Shown: piece by piece, positions 10,788-21,291 of the stretch | How the letters are laid out: each line of letters starts with the position of its first letter | How positions within the stretch are numbered: position 1 is the first letter of the stretch | Assembly (NCBI RefSeq): GCF_026745355.1 | Contig: NC_079205.1 | Location: forward strand, 7,257,056-7,321,055 | Direction of reading: 5' to 3' | Length of the DNA: 64,000 nt | From: Beta vulgaris subsp. vulgaris | Lineage: Eukaryota > Streptophyta > Magnoliopsida > Caryophyllales > Amaranthaceae | Notes under the pieces: generated by a model | What the model was told of the DNA's origin: nothing | Seen by the model: only the letters and a program-made list of their open reading frames with translations | The model's database searches: none | Program-made: the position numbers and the translations under genes

Positions 10788-11018
10788 CTAAAAGGAGCGT
10801 TGTGAAACTAAAAAATAGTCCTCAAAATGCTTAACATGAGCTAGCGTCTTGCACTTGTCATTGACATAGAGACGATGCTCCTGAGTTTTTTTGTCCGTTT
10901 TGTCTTTTAAGCTACTAATGGTGACGTTTGAAAAAAGCTGATTTGCAAGAACTTTTGACGGTAGATTTTGCACTTCACTAAGTTTCATCATCAACACTTC
11001 TGTATTATCATCTTCCAA
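10788..11018 (-). pseudogene. Minus-strand copy of the unidentified gene fragment
   Basis: 76 codons on the minus strand, about 85-90% identical in protein to the plus copy at 9746-10039, ending in the same HFEDYFLVSQRSF-type tail. It starts inside the homology, so it is a fragment. Function unknown. Confidence 0.4.
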
Positions 11019-11339
11019 GTTAAAAGGAAAAAGATATGTCGGAATCTGTTACATCCTTGTCAAGATATCATGGAGATACATTCTATCTAATATATAAAAA
11101 TATAACGGTTTTTTCACCAAGTACCCCCAAGTTTTTAAAAAATTCACCTGGTACCCTCCAAGTTTCCAAATTCACAGAGTACCCCTAAGTTTCAAACTAA
11201 TACACGGGGTACCCTTAAATGCCCTTAATGACTAACGGCGTTAACCACCGTTAGTCATTAATCCTAATTTTCTGCTTTAATCCTAATTAATCCCGTAATC
11301 TTAACCCTAATCCTAACTCCTACCCCTAACCTTAACACT

Positions 11340-11364
11340 AAACCCTAACCCTAACCCTAACCCA
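11340..11364 (-). repeat. CCCTAA array in the left arm
   Basis: About four CCCTAA units, the complement of the TTAGGG array in the right arm. Confidence 0.8.
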
Positions 11365-12006
11365 CCACCCCACCACCCACCCTCCCACCACCCCTGCCCC
11401 CTCCCCCACCCCCGCAGCCCTCCCCCACCTTCGCGCCCTCGCGCCGCCTTGCTCCCCCACCCCCCGCAGCCCTTCCCCCACTCTCGCGCCGCCGTCCTCC
11501 CCCTCTCAGTTCAGTTCAGCACTCCCCTACCCCTCTCTCCCCATCGCGCGCCCCCCGACCTTCCCCCCACCCTCGCGCCAACCACCGCACCACCCCCTTC
11601 CATTTTCGAACCCACCGCCTGTGCCCCCCGCGCCGCCTGGAACCCCTTCTTCTTCCCTCAGTTTTTTTCGTTGTGGGGGGACTTTTTGCTTTGCGAAAAT
11701 TGGAGGAGGGTGGTGCAACAGGGGTGGGGAAGGGGTGCGAAAATGGAAGCGAGGTGGTGTTGTGGTGGTGCGGGGGTGGGGGTGCACTCTGGGGGTACAG
11801 GTGTGGGGGAGGGTGAGATTTCAGGGGATGCGAAAATTGCGTGGAGTGGGGAGGGAGGGTGGGGGCTGCGGTAGGGATGGGGGTTGCGAGGGTGGGTTGC
11901 TGGGGTGAGGGAGGGGGGCTGGGGGTGGGACAGGGGGTAGGGGTGGTGGGAGGGTGGTTAGGTTTAGGTTTAGGGTTTAAGGTTAGTGTTAGGGTTAGAA
12001 TTAGAG

Positions 12007-12047
12007 TTAGGGTTAGGGTTAGGGTTAGGGTTAGGGTTAGGGTTAGG
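12007..12047 (+). repeat. TTAGGG array in the right arm
   Basis: Seven or so uninterrupted TTAGGG units with degenerate units (TTAGAG, TTAGGA, TTTAGG) on both sides. The 6-base unit differs from the TTTAGGG of most plant telomeres, and its place inside an element arm argues against a chromosome end. Confidence 0.85.
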
Positions 12048-12417
12048 ATTAGGTTTAGAGGTTAATTAGAGTTGAAAATAGAAAATTAGGGTTAATGACT
12101 AACGGCGGTTAACGCCGTTAGTCATTAAGGGCATTTAAGGATACCCCGTGTATTAGTTTGAAACTTAGGGGTACCCTGTGAATTTTGAAAACTTGGAGGG
12201 TACCAGGTGAATTTTTTGAAAACTCAGGAATACTTGGTGAAAAAACCGTAGAAATAACATGTTCCAATGCAACCCCATGCATCTCTTAACTACATACCAA
12301 GTAACATAGTTTTGAGAATAAAAATACAAGTCTTGAATAAGACAATTATTTTATTAACACTTATAATAGTGCTTAACTTTGGAAACAAGGTTACACTCAT
12401 GAATATCATTCAACATT

Positions 12418-14773
12418 TTAGATGTTTCTTTGTCTTGTTATTCTACCTCGCTTACCAAAGTACTCATCGAAAAAATCAAGCAACACCAATTTCATTTTGT
12501 TGGCCATCTGGATAAACCAATAGGGTTTCTCTATTGAAAACATATAGTATCCCCACGCAAACTCAACTAGCACACCACTGCCAAACTCCATTGTTATGAT
12601 TACTGGCATCGACAAAATACTTCTATCATCTTCTGTAGTATCGTGATTATTATCGATGATATTTTTCGGGTGTCTTTCTCCACACTATGATAATAGTTGT
12701 CCACACAATTTGGGATTCACCTTGTATGAATTCACTGAAAATGTATTGAAGTTGTTACCATGAGGTATAGACCCCTCTAATAAATTATTAGAAAGAACTA
12801 AGACCCCAAGAAATGGTTATACTAACTACTCCTTAAGTGATACGACCAGTGAGCCTATTTGATAAAAAGTCCAAATCGCCAAGCAAAGATAATTTCCCAA
12901 TTGATGGAGGATGTTCCCAATGAAGAGATTAAGGTTGCGGAGTGATCGTAACTGCCTTATTGCATCTGTCCAGTGAAGTTGTTGGATAGCTCAAAGATCG
13001 AGATCGTCACAATAAGTTTTTTATAATTTTGTTGTAACCCATTGAATGTCAATACCATAGAGTACGGATTGTATGGATCTTTCATGTATTCTGGACGCCC
13101 AACACCAGACTTGTTCATATTGTACATGGCCACAAAATTTTTGATATATCTTTCTGGCAACTTACCACAAAATTTATTGTTAGAGAGGTCGATAATCTGT
13201 AGCATTAGAAATGGGTGCTTGACTTTTGTGAGTTGATTATAGGACCGTGGAAGCCATTAAAACGCACACTGAAAACCTGGAGCTATGGGAGGTTGTTTAG
13301 CCATGAGGGAAATTTATCCGTTAACCTATTGTTATCGAGATTCCGGAGCTTCAACCTTCGACAGTTGGACAATAAACTTTAACACTAAAATTATAAAACC
13401 AATTGTCTAAGGTTGAAACTCCTGAATCTCGAGATACAGATAAATTTCCCTCATGGCTAGATAGCCTTCCACAGCTCCAGGTTTTCAGTGTGCATTTTAA
13501 TGATTTATGGCTTCCATGGTCCTATAATTAGCTGACAAAGGTCAAACACCCATTTCCAATGCTACATATTATCGACCTCTCTAACAATAAGTTTTGTGGT
13601 AAGTTGTCAGGAAGATATATCAAAAAATTTGTGGCCATGTACAATATGAACGAGTCTGGTGTTGGGCGTCTAGAATTCATAAAGGACCCATACAATCCGT
13701 ACTCTATGGTATTGACATTAAATGGGTTACAACAAAATTATAAAAAGCTTATTGTGAGGATGTCGATCTTTGAGCTATCCAACAACAACTTCACCATGAA
13801 TATTGAAGCCATTTGGGTACATCACCATGAATATTGTTGTTGGATAATAACAACATTTGAAGGTTTGATTGGTGTTTAAGGAAACTAGGGAATTCATTAA
13901 TATTGCAAGAGGATAGACCCAAGTAAGGTTAGACCACACAGCAGTAGGACTAACATACTTTACAGAAGCTAAATAAGTCGAGTTTGTGGAGACTAGCAAA
14001 CATCTCAAGCTGCACCACGCCACTCAAGTTGTTGGATGAGATATCAAAAGACTCGAGGTTTACAAGCTGAGAAATCCATTGTGGAATCCGGCCTTGTAGA
14101 TTGTTACCATCCAAAGTCAGTCTGTGCAGCTTTGATTCACTACTGTACTTCGTAACATTAACTAAGCCAAGCAAAGTAGTGAAGATTAGTGACAATGGTT
14201 AAAAGTTTTCAAGGATAGAAGAGTGAACAACCAAGATGGTATAGTTCCCTCAAGAAAATTAAAGTCTAGAATAAGAGAATCGATACTCAATAGATTGCTC
14301 ATATTGATTGAAGAAGGAAGGTTACCTGTGAAACCATTGTTACTTGAGTCGATTTGTTCAGTGGTGTTCCACACCCATGTCGGAGTTGGACCATTAAAGA
14401 AGCAGCCAGATAAAGATCATTCCCTTAAATGGTGAGATTGGTAAAGATTTATGACCTCAAATGGGCTGCTCCAATCGCATGTTTCCAAGATGCTTGACTG
14501 AAGAGGCCAATTGTTACCCTCAGATGGGGTAAGTTGAAAATTTTCATAGGTAATTTCCCTCTCAAATTTGGTACCAAGCTGCGTGACTGATAAGTTGTCG
14601 TCATCGTCCTATGACGAGGTCTTTGCCGCGGCAGTTGGACAGTTATCCAACGCAGACTCGAGGGTGTGTGAAGGAAGCTTCATGGCACTGCTAGTGCTCA
14701 GAATCAGATGATGAATAAGCTACTCTGGTGTTTGAAGTAGAGTAGAATACTATTGAAATGATGCGGTAAAACA
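12418..14773 (-). pseudogene. LRR receptor-like protein pseudogene (RLP-A)
   Basis: A degraded paralogue of the RLP at 26693-34745. On the minus strand the order is: an N-terminal region corresponding to the start codon area (14771-14773) and upstream leader; LRR fragments (14374-14186, 14195-13950) with IPQWISQLVNLESFDISSNNLSG-type repeats; a block at 13797-12972 containing an internal inverted duplication; a PHGNNF-like juxtamembrane block near 12760; and a C-terminal membrane segment with FAWGYYMFSIEKPYWF (12615-12418). Frames are broken by many stops and indels, and most of the N-terminal half is deleted. RLPs are plasma-membrane pattern or effector receptors without a kinase; this copy cannot make one. 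Confidence 0.85.
12972..13797. repeat. Inverted duplication within RLP-A (hairpin)
   Basis: The left arm 12972-13368 and right arm 13399-13797 are reverse complements at roughly 85-90% identity, separated by a 30 bp AT-rich spacer. Both arms encode the same LRR segment (IIDLSNNKFCGKL ... YNPYSMVLT ... GLQQNYKKLIV), left on the minus strand and right on the plus strand. Any transcript across it would form a long hairpin. Confidence 0.85.
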
Positions 14774-15639
14774 TTGCTTCAAGCTTTTGTGATGTGGGTT
14801 AATGTTGTATTGTATAAAATGCAATGAATCTGGACTTTTATGATGGTTTCATTGGATGCTCCTGTTGCTTTCGGCTGTTTATTTCTACATTCAACTTTGG
14901 CAGCTGTTAATTAGTACTCCCTCTGTCTTTTTTTATTTGCTACAAGCACTTTTTTACAAAGACCAAGGAAAAGGGTGGGGACCACTGTACAGTGGGTGTG
15001 CAGTGGGTGTTTTGAAGAAAAGTAATTGTGGTTAATTAAGTTGTGAAAAAGCAGATTAGAAGGCAAAAAAAAGAGTTGGCCCACATTTGCTTTAAGGTAG
15101 GCGCCACTTTTATAGAAAGAGGGATTTCATTTCCCTCCAAAATTTTTATACAAGCAATACAACTAAAATATTCTGTTACAATTATACAACCAAAGGGAAC
15201 TAAAATTTTCCCTCCAAAATTTTAAAGGTAGATTACATAACAGGTATTGAAATTTTACCCAAAAATTCGAACTTAAGGGGGAATTGAATTTTCCCCCAAA
15301 AAACATGAAAAAAATCCTAAGAAATTGTGGACTATATATACACAACCACTTTTACACTTGCATTTATTATTTTCACCACTTCCATCAACATAACCAAAGA
15401 GACCAACCAGCAGCCAGCCACCACCACCATCAAAGACACCAACCAACAGCTTAAACCACCATAAAAAGCACCCACCAGTAGCCATTTCATTGGGGGGGGG
15501 GGTTTGGGTAGATTAACTCTCAGAGCAAAATCATCATAGAGTTTTATACAAGCCATTTCTGATTTCATAGCTTCACTTGAGGAAAGTGTGGAAGCTTTCT
15601 CAGCTTGAACATGTCTGGCATCCATAGCTTAGCTATGGC

Positions 15640-16304
15640 CCCCTAGACAGTTCTACTGATAACACTTCAACACCATCCCCATCAGCTCTTAATTCACCAC
15701 CAACTTACCCAAGTTTTGATCTGAATGACCCACTGCCAGAATCAGAACCAGAACCAGTACCACAACCATTACCAGACTTACAAGTTCAACCACAACAAGA
15801 GGCCTTTGATCTTAACAGAGCACCAGCAGCATCAAGTGAAGAAGAAGAAAATAACTTCTCAGCAATGGAACATGGGAATGATGAAGAAGAGTTTGTGGCT
15901 GAATGGTTAGATGATGATTCAGATGTACACGTCTCAGAATATAATTGGACAGATAGTGAATCAGAGGAAGAACATGAAGAACATGAAGAACAGCACCAGC
16001 CAGAAATAGTGGTCAACAGCACACATTTGACAACTATGATCCTAAGCTATGCAATCATATTTGGTTAACTCTACAACAAGTGATGAAGGAGACTCTAATA
16101 GTTAAGGGTAACAACAATTACCACATACCACATATGGGGAAGAAATCACTTGAGAGGAGGGGTGAGTTACCAACAAGTATTGTCATTAGCCCACAATTAG
16201 TAGAAGAGAGCAGAAAATGGGCAGAAGAAGGTCATCTTGAAGATGATCAAGAAGAAGCAAACTATGGGGATGAAGATTCAGATGATGGTATTGGGATAAT
16301 ATAA
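15640..16304 (+). pseudogene. Mariner-type transposase remnant
   Basis: Two pieces. From about 15660 a frame reads a proline/acidic N-terminal-like stretch (FDLNDPLPESEPEPV ... EEEFVAEWLDDDSDV), as in the N-terminus of plant mariner transposases. In another frame, 16020-16304 reads NHIWLTLQQVM ... NNYHIPHMGKKSLERRGELP, the conserved C-terminus of plant mariner-like transposases (W/FLTLQ..M, K..G.N.Y.IPHMGK). The DDD catalytic domain that should lie between is absent, so the element cannot move itself. The frame change near 16015 is probably the deletion point. Confidence 0.75.
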
Positions 16305-17149
16305 AGCAAAAACAGCAAGCAATGGGCATTTGAAGGCCAATTTTTTGGGCATTAGAGTGCAAGAACATTTTGTAAGTAAAATACAACATATATAGGTTGT
16401 TAAACATTTTGTATATGTAGTTAAAAACATTTTGTACTAAACCTTACATTTATAATATGTAAACATGTTGGGTTATGTTAAGTTAAAAAAAAGAAAACAC
16501 TTGATATACATCCATAAAAAAACAGTTAGTAAAAATAAAAGTTCAAGTTTAGTTAGGTTTACAAAAACTGTAGTGCAAAAATAGTTAGTTAGTAAATAAA
16601 AAGTTCATGTGAGGTTAAGAACAAAAAACAGGGTATCATTGTATCAAACAAATGATGAGAAAAAAAGAAAATCAAATTGAACATTGTTTCAAAAAATTCA
16701 ATTAGATTTCATTTTTTTCTCATCATATTTAAGACAAAATGATAATGAAGGCCAATTTAAAAAACACAGATCAAGGCATGATTTAAGTTCCTCTCAGGGA
16801 GTCCCCACTCATCCATATTACTCAACACATGCTATTAAAACAGAGGAAAAGTTGAAAAGAAGAGCACAAAAAATTGGTGGCAACATGAGTATACTGGTCT
16901 TAAAAGGCATAATGTCCTTAGTATAAATCATCTGACCTCATTCATCATTGAGGAACATAGTGCACCTCTCATGTAAACTTTATATGTCATTAAAACTAAA
17001 TTGGACAGCCAAACAAAAACCAAAATATAACACAAATGCCTCATCAATTCTTTATACTACAATTCTATTCATTTTACCACTGATTAAATGCAAAATGGAG
17101 TAACAATTTGGATGTAACATCCTATTTCATCATAGAGGATCACACCAAC

Positions 17150-18640
17150 ACACACACAAATAAAGGCAAATGAACATATATATAACAAAATATCATATAA
17201 ACAAAATAACAAGGGTAAAATGCACAAGTTTTAACAAATCAAGGCAAATATCATATAAACAGAACAATCAGGCTTAATGAACATGTTTTAACAATCAAGT
17301 GAAAATATCAATAAACAGAACAATCAAGGTAAAATGAACAGTTTTAACAAATCAAGGCAAATATCATATAAACAGAACAATTCAAGGTTAAATGAACATG
17401 TTTTAACAAATCAAGGCAAAATATCAATATAAACAGAACAATCAAGGTAAATGAACATTTTTAACAAATCAAGGCAAATATCATATAAACAGAACAATCA
17501 AGGTTAAATGAACAGTTTTAACAAATCAAGGCAAATATCATATAAACAGAACAATAAGGCTAAAATAACATATTTTAACAGATCAAGGCAAAATATCATA
17601 TAAACAGAACAATAAGGCTAAAATGAACATGTTTTAACAATCAAGGCAAAATATCATATAACAGAACAATCAAGGCTAAATGAACATAAATAACAAAATA
17701 TCATATAAACAGAACAATCAAGGTAAAATGAACAGTTTTAACAAATCAAGGCAAAATATCTATAAACAGAACAACTCAAGGCTTAAATGAACATGTTTTA
17801 ACAAATCAAGGCAAAATATCATATAAACAGAACAATCAAGGCTTAAATGAACATGTTTTAACAAATCAAGGCAAAATATCATATAAACAGAACAACTCAA
17901 GGCTTAAATGAACTGTTTTAACAAATCAAGGCAAAATATCATTAAACAGACTAATGAAGGCTAAAATAACATTTTAACAGATCAAGGCAAAATATCATAT
18001 AAACAGAACTAATGAAGGCTAAAATGAACATGTTTTAACAGATCAAGGCAAAATATCATATAAACAGAACAACTCAAGGCTAAAATGAACATATATATAA
18101 CAAAATATCATATAAACAGAACTAATCAAGGGTAAAATGCACAAGTTTTAACAAATCAAGGCAAAATATCATATAAACAGAACAATCAAGGCTAAATAAC
18201 ATGTTTTAACAAATCAAGGCAAAGTATCATATAAACAGAACAACTCAAGGCTTAGATGTACATGTTTTAACAGATCAAGTGAAAATATCATATAAACAGA
18301 ATAACTCAAGGCTAAAATGAACAAGTTTTAACAAATCAAGGCAAAATATCATATAAACAGAACTAATAAGGCTAAAATGAACATATAAACAGATCAAGGC
18401 AAAATATCATATAAACAGAACTAATGAAGGCTAAAATGAACATGTTTAACAGATCAAGTGAAAAAATCGTATAAACAGAACAACTCAAGGCAAAATAAAC
18501 AGAAATTAGACAAATCAAGGCAAAATAAACACAAATTAAACAAATCAAGGCAAAATAAACAAGTTTTTAAACAGATCGAGGCATAAACAACATGCGTATA
18601 AACAAATCGAGGCTAAAACATGAAAAAAACACAAAAACCT
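17150..18640. repeat. Minisatellite, about 58-62 bp unit
   Basis: About 22-25 tandem units built on AACAAATCAAGGCAAAATATC, ATATAAACAGAACAATCAAGG and CTAAAATGAACATGTTTT, with small indels and two sub-variants (AACTCAAGG and TAATGAAGG). Units are closer to each other in the middle and more degenerate at the right end (18500-18640). It lies within the mariner-type element and has no open frame. Confidence 0.92.
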
Positions 18641-18704
18641 AAACATGCAATCTAATCAAACGCAACCCCACAGGCAAAGCATGTTAAAAAAACTTCCTAA
18701 AATT

Positions 18705-19106
18705 TTAAAAACAAAGATTTAAGTTAAGGAGTGGACCGATCTGAGTCAAAATTTGAAAGGGGACTCTCCGAAACCATTTCGAGATGGTTTTATACCAAGA
18801 GAGGTAAGCTCGCCATGATTTAAAGCCTTCCGGAGGTGGATCTTCCAAGTTTTCAGGTTTTTTGCCCTCAAATACACCACCAAATTGAAGATCTGGTGGT
18901 TTTCTTGAAGGCGCGCCACAAGACCAACAAAACGAACCAAAATCCAAGGATTTTTTTGCAACCCTAGAATTTTTAGCCTCCGCATCTAACTCGTCCATCA
19001 AATCAAAGAGCCGTTTCTTTGATTTCGGAGTTAACTCATCCATGAAATACCCAAAATCACTCAAAATACCCAAGAAACAGGGGACTCGTTTCTGAAATGA
19101 CTCCAA
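18705..19106 (-). CDS. Hypothetical 133-residue ORF inside the mariner-type element
   Basis: Minus strand, ATG at 19106 and stop at 18705. Notable pieces are FMDELTPKSKKRLFDLMDEL (charged, helical) near residues 21-40, a possible CWSC pair near residue 61, and a Trp-rich SWRAYLSWYKTISKWF stretch. Upstream (19110-19340) is purine/pyrimidine-skewed leader-like DNA, with AACCCTAGATCTGAGGG and a GA-rich tract, as in many plant 5' untranslated regions. It does not resemble the transposase and I do not recognise it. It may be a captured host exon or an accessory frame. Confidence 0.35.
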   Translation of the reverse strand: MESFQKRVPCFLGILSDFGYFMDELTPKSKKRLFDLMDELDAEAKNSRVAKKSLDFGSFCWSCGAPSRKPPDLQFGGVFEGKKPENLEDPPPEGFKSWRAYLSWYKTISKWFRRVPFQILTQIGPLLNLNLCF

Positions 19107-19537
19107 AATGACAAAATCTAGGTTTATAATGATCGCAGAAAAGAGTAGATAATTAATCTACTGTATTTTTCAACAAATTTGGAGTAAAAAACCCTAGATC
19201 TGAGGGTTTGAAGAAGAAGAAGAGAGAGGAAAGTGACAGTCAGAAGGAGAGAGAGAGTCAGAAGAGAGAGAAGAAAATGACGGAAGTTATGAGATTAGGG
19301 TTTTGGAGGGAGTAGTTATAGGGGGGTTGGGGTAGGGTTAAATGGAGGGAGTGGGGTAATAAATAGAGTTAGGTGGGTTGGGTAGGTTTAGGGAATTTGA
19401 TTAAGTGGGCTAATTTTTTGGGCTGAACTTTTGGATGTTTGTTTTATTATCATTTGTAGTAATGTTGGCAAATGTAGCAAATAATAAGAGACACACCTAA
19501 ATGGCAAAATATAGCAAATAAAAAAAGACGGAGGGAG

Positions 19538-19740
19538 TATTACTTTTTGTCCTAGCATATTGATGTGGCCATGTGGGCATGTGACAACTGACAACACGTA
19601 TTTGTCGTTGCAGTTAGCTTTCAAAGCCAAAATTTATGTCTTGCAAGTTGCTACAATTGTGTTCATACACTCCCACTTGGGCTTTTTCAACGCAAAGCAA
19701 TATTATTTAGATAAGATTCTTTTTTCTACCCCCTTCATCG
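19538..19740. repeat. Upstream part of the RLP-A duplicated segment
   Basis: Starting TTACTTTTTGTCCTAGC it matches 35165-35365 (CATGTGACAAC, GCTTTCAAAGCC, CCCACTTGGGCTTTTT), so the duplicated RLP segment extends past the insertion at 14917-19537. Confidence 0.75.
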
Positions 19741-19752
19741 TCCCTAAATATA

Positions 19753-20130
19753 CTCCCTCCGTCTCATAATATAAGTCATGTTTCCTTATAAAGTGTCCCA
19801 AAATATAAGTCTTATTTCTATTTTCCATCAATAATTATTCCCAAAATACCCTCATGAAAATAGTTTAATTCCCAAAATGTTATCATAATTTCAGCTTCCA
19901 ATGCACCATTATTAATGACAAAATGAAATATTTTACCGCATTGAACTCCTCTACACATTAAACCATGTAACATTAAATGACAGTTTTTATCTTTTGTTAA
20001 AAAGAAAAAAAAAACAATGCAAGTGTTTCTCAATAAAAATATTTTTTTTATTCAAATAAAACAAGATTTCATTTAACCTTAATTCCTGCGTAAAAACAGA
20101 ATCAGGACTTATATTATGGGACGGAGGGAG
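19753..20130. mobile_element. Stowaway-type MITE
   Basis: TIR CTCCCTCCGTCTCATAAT at the left and, reversed, CTCCCTCCGTCCCATAAT at the right, between TA dinucleotides (19751-19752, 20131-20132). 378 bp, non-coding; short ORFs inside are chance. Confidence 0.9.
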
Positions 20131-20234
20131 TAGTTCCCATTTCATTTTGCACATTCTCCAAGACATACTTTTGATCCACTTTTGACCTACGATATCTTTT
20201 ATTTCTTATTAGTAAAAAATAAAAAAAAGTTGAT

Positions 20235-20560
20235 ATTACGATTCATGAATTACTTTGTGCGTGTTTGATCGAATTGTCGTATCCTTTATATTTAAAGAAA
20301 ACCTTAAAAATGCAACCTTTCTTTCAAGATTCTTGAATTTTCATAAAACTCAACTAGAGTACATCCACATCACTTGTATACTTATATCTTGACTTTGTTC
20401 TCCGCACTATCATACTTATCTAGGCTTAATTTCTTTAAAATTACGAGCACTAAGTAGGGATGGCAACGGATAGGGTATGGATAAAGTAAGGCTAGATCCT
20501 TATCCATACCCTTGGACGTAGACCCATACACTACCTATATTCAAAGGATAAATATTTTTA
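20235..20560. repeat. Dispersed repeat, copy without MITE
   Basis: About 320 bp (TGAATTACTTTGTGCG ... CACTAAGTAGGGATGGCAAC) that recurs at 42885-43505, where a Harbinger-type MITE interrupts it. Nature of the parent repeat unknown. Confidence 0.7.
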
Positions 20561-20844
20561 GGACCCTTACCCGTAAGATCCGTTAGAGTATGGGTAGGGT
20601 CTAGGTCCAGATTGGGTCCAATACAAATTTTTTTTGCTTACATATAAAACTGTCAATTAGCACACAAAACATCATATTACACATAGAAATACATAGTTTT
20701 TGTCCAACTGTCCAACATCATATTCATATTACATAGAGAAGGCGTGAGGGTGAGGAGAGAAGGCGTGAGTGTGAGGCTGAGGAGAGATAAAGTGAAAGTG
20801 AGAAATGAGGAGGAAACGACGCCCATTTTATTAAACCCTAATGA

Positions 20845-21118
20845 CTCTATTGCTGCGGTTTTAGAAGGAACCGCATCAATAGATTAAAATAATATTTTTT
20901 TAATATTATTTTAATATATTGCTGCGGTTTTTGTTAGAAATCGCAGCAAATATATTAGGTCAAATAGTCAAAAATTTCCAAAAATTTTTCGCTAAAATAA
21001 TATTATTGCGGTTTTCGGCTAAAACCGCATCAATATGGTTATTTTATATTTTTCCTTTTAAGTGATATATTGCTGCGTATGGGTAAAATTGCAGCAATAA
21101 GCAATTATTCTACTAGTG
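20845..21118. mobile_element. CACTA (En/Spm) transposon terminus
   Basis: The reverse strand starts CACTAGTAGAATAATTGC at 21118, followed by repeated inverted subterminal motifs built on TTGCTGCGGTTTT and AACCGCAGCAAT at 20853-21100, the usual design of CACTA ends. The opposite end was not found, and no transposase is present, so this is a truncated or deletion derivative. Confidence 0.6.
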
Positions 21119-21121
21119 TAT

Positions 21122-21211
21122 TGTTGTATTTCATGTTTTGATGATGCTAAATACTTAGGTAGTAATATAGTTTTTATTTAGAAAAATATAAAAATCCTAA
21201 AATAATGTAAT

Positions 21212-21291
<80 letters not shown>

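Larger units (their letters stand above)
9744..11104. repeat. Large inverted repeat (arms about 0.55-0.78 kb)
   Basis: The plus-strand unit at 9744-10310 is followed, around a centre near 10310-10320, by the same unit in reverse at 10320-11104. The minus-strand arm also contains the AATCTGGACGGAAAATC segment seen in forward orientation at 7940-7965. Identity is high but broken by small indels. Confidence 0.65.
11105..12249. mobile_element. 1.1 kb long-TIR foldback element
   Basis: Ends are inverted repeats of about 150 bp, starting ACGGTTTTTTCACCAAGTA at both sides and including the palindromic core TGACTAACGGCGTTAACC. Flanking 9-mers AAAAATATA and AGAAATAAC agree at only 6 of 9, so a Mutator origin is likely from the long TIR but not proven. 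The centre is C-rich then G-rich (11370-11950) and also folds back, with ORFs of low complexity only. There is no transposase. Confidence 0.75.
14917..19537 (+). mobile_element. 4.6 kb mariner-type (Tc1/mariner) element, internally rearranged
   Basis: TIRs begin CTCCCTCTGTCTTTTTTT at the left and, reversed, CTCCCTCCGTCTTTTTTT at the right, matching over about 26 bp, and the element lies between TA dinucleotides (14915-14916 and 19538-19539). Leaving it out joins sequence homologous to the upstream DNA of the second RLP copy (34890-34904 and 35163 on). It holds a transposase remnant (15640-16304), a long minisatellite (17150-18640) and a minus-strand ORF (18705-19106). The size is that of an autonomous plant mariner, but the catalytic core is missing. 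Confidence 0.85.

Noticed and set aside
12007..12047. TTAGGG array as a real telomere or chromosome-fusion point
   Set aside because: It is short, inside the arm of a TIR element, and mirrored by CCCTAA in the other arm; the unit also differs from the usual plant telomere.
11449..12065. Pro-rich and Gly/Val/Arg-rich ORFs
   Set aside because: They come from C-rich, G-rich and TTAGGG repeats inside a foldback element.
17150..18640. Repeat array as a CRISPR array
   Set aside because: Units are adjacent, diverged and without unique spacers, in a eukaryotic transposon.
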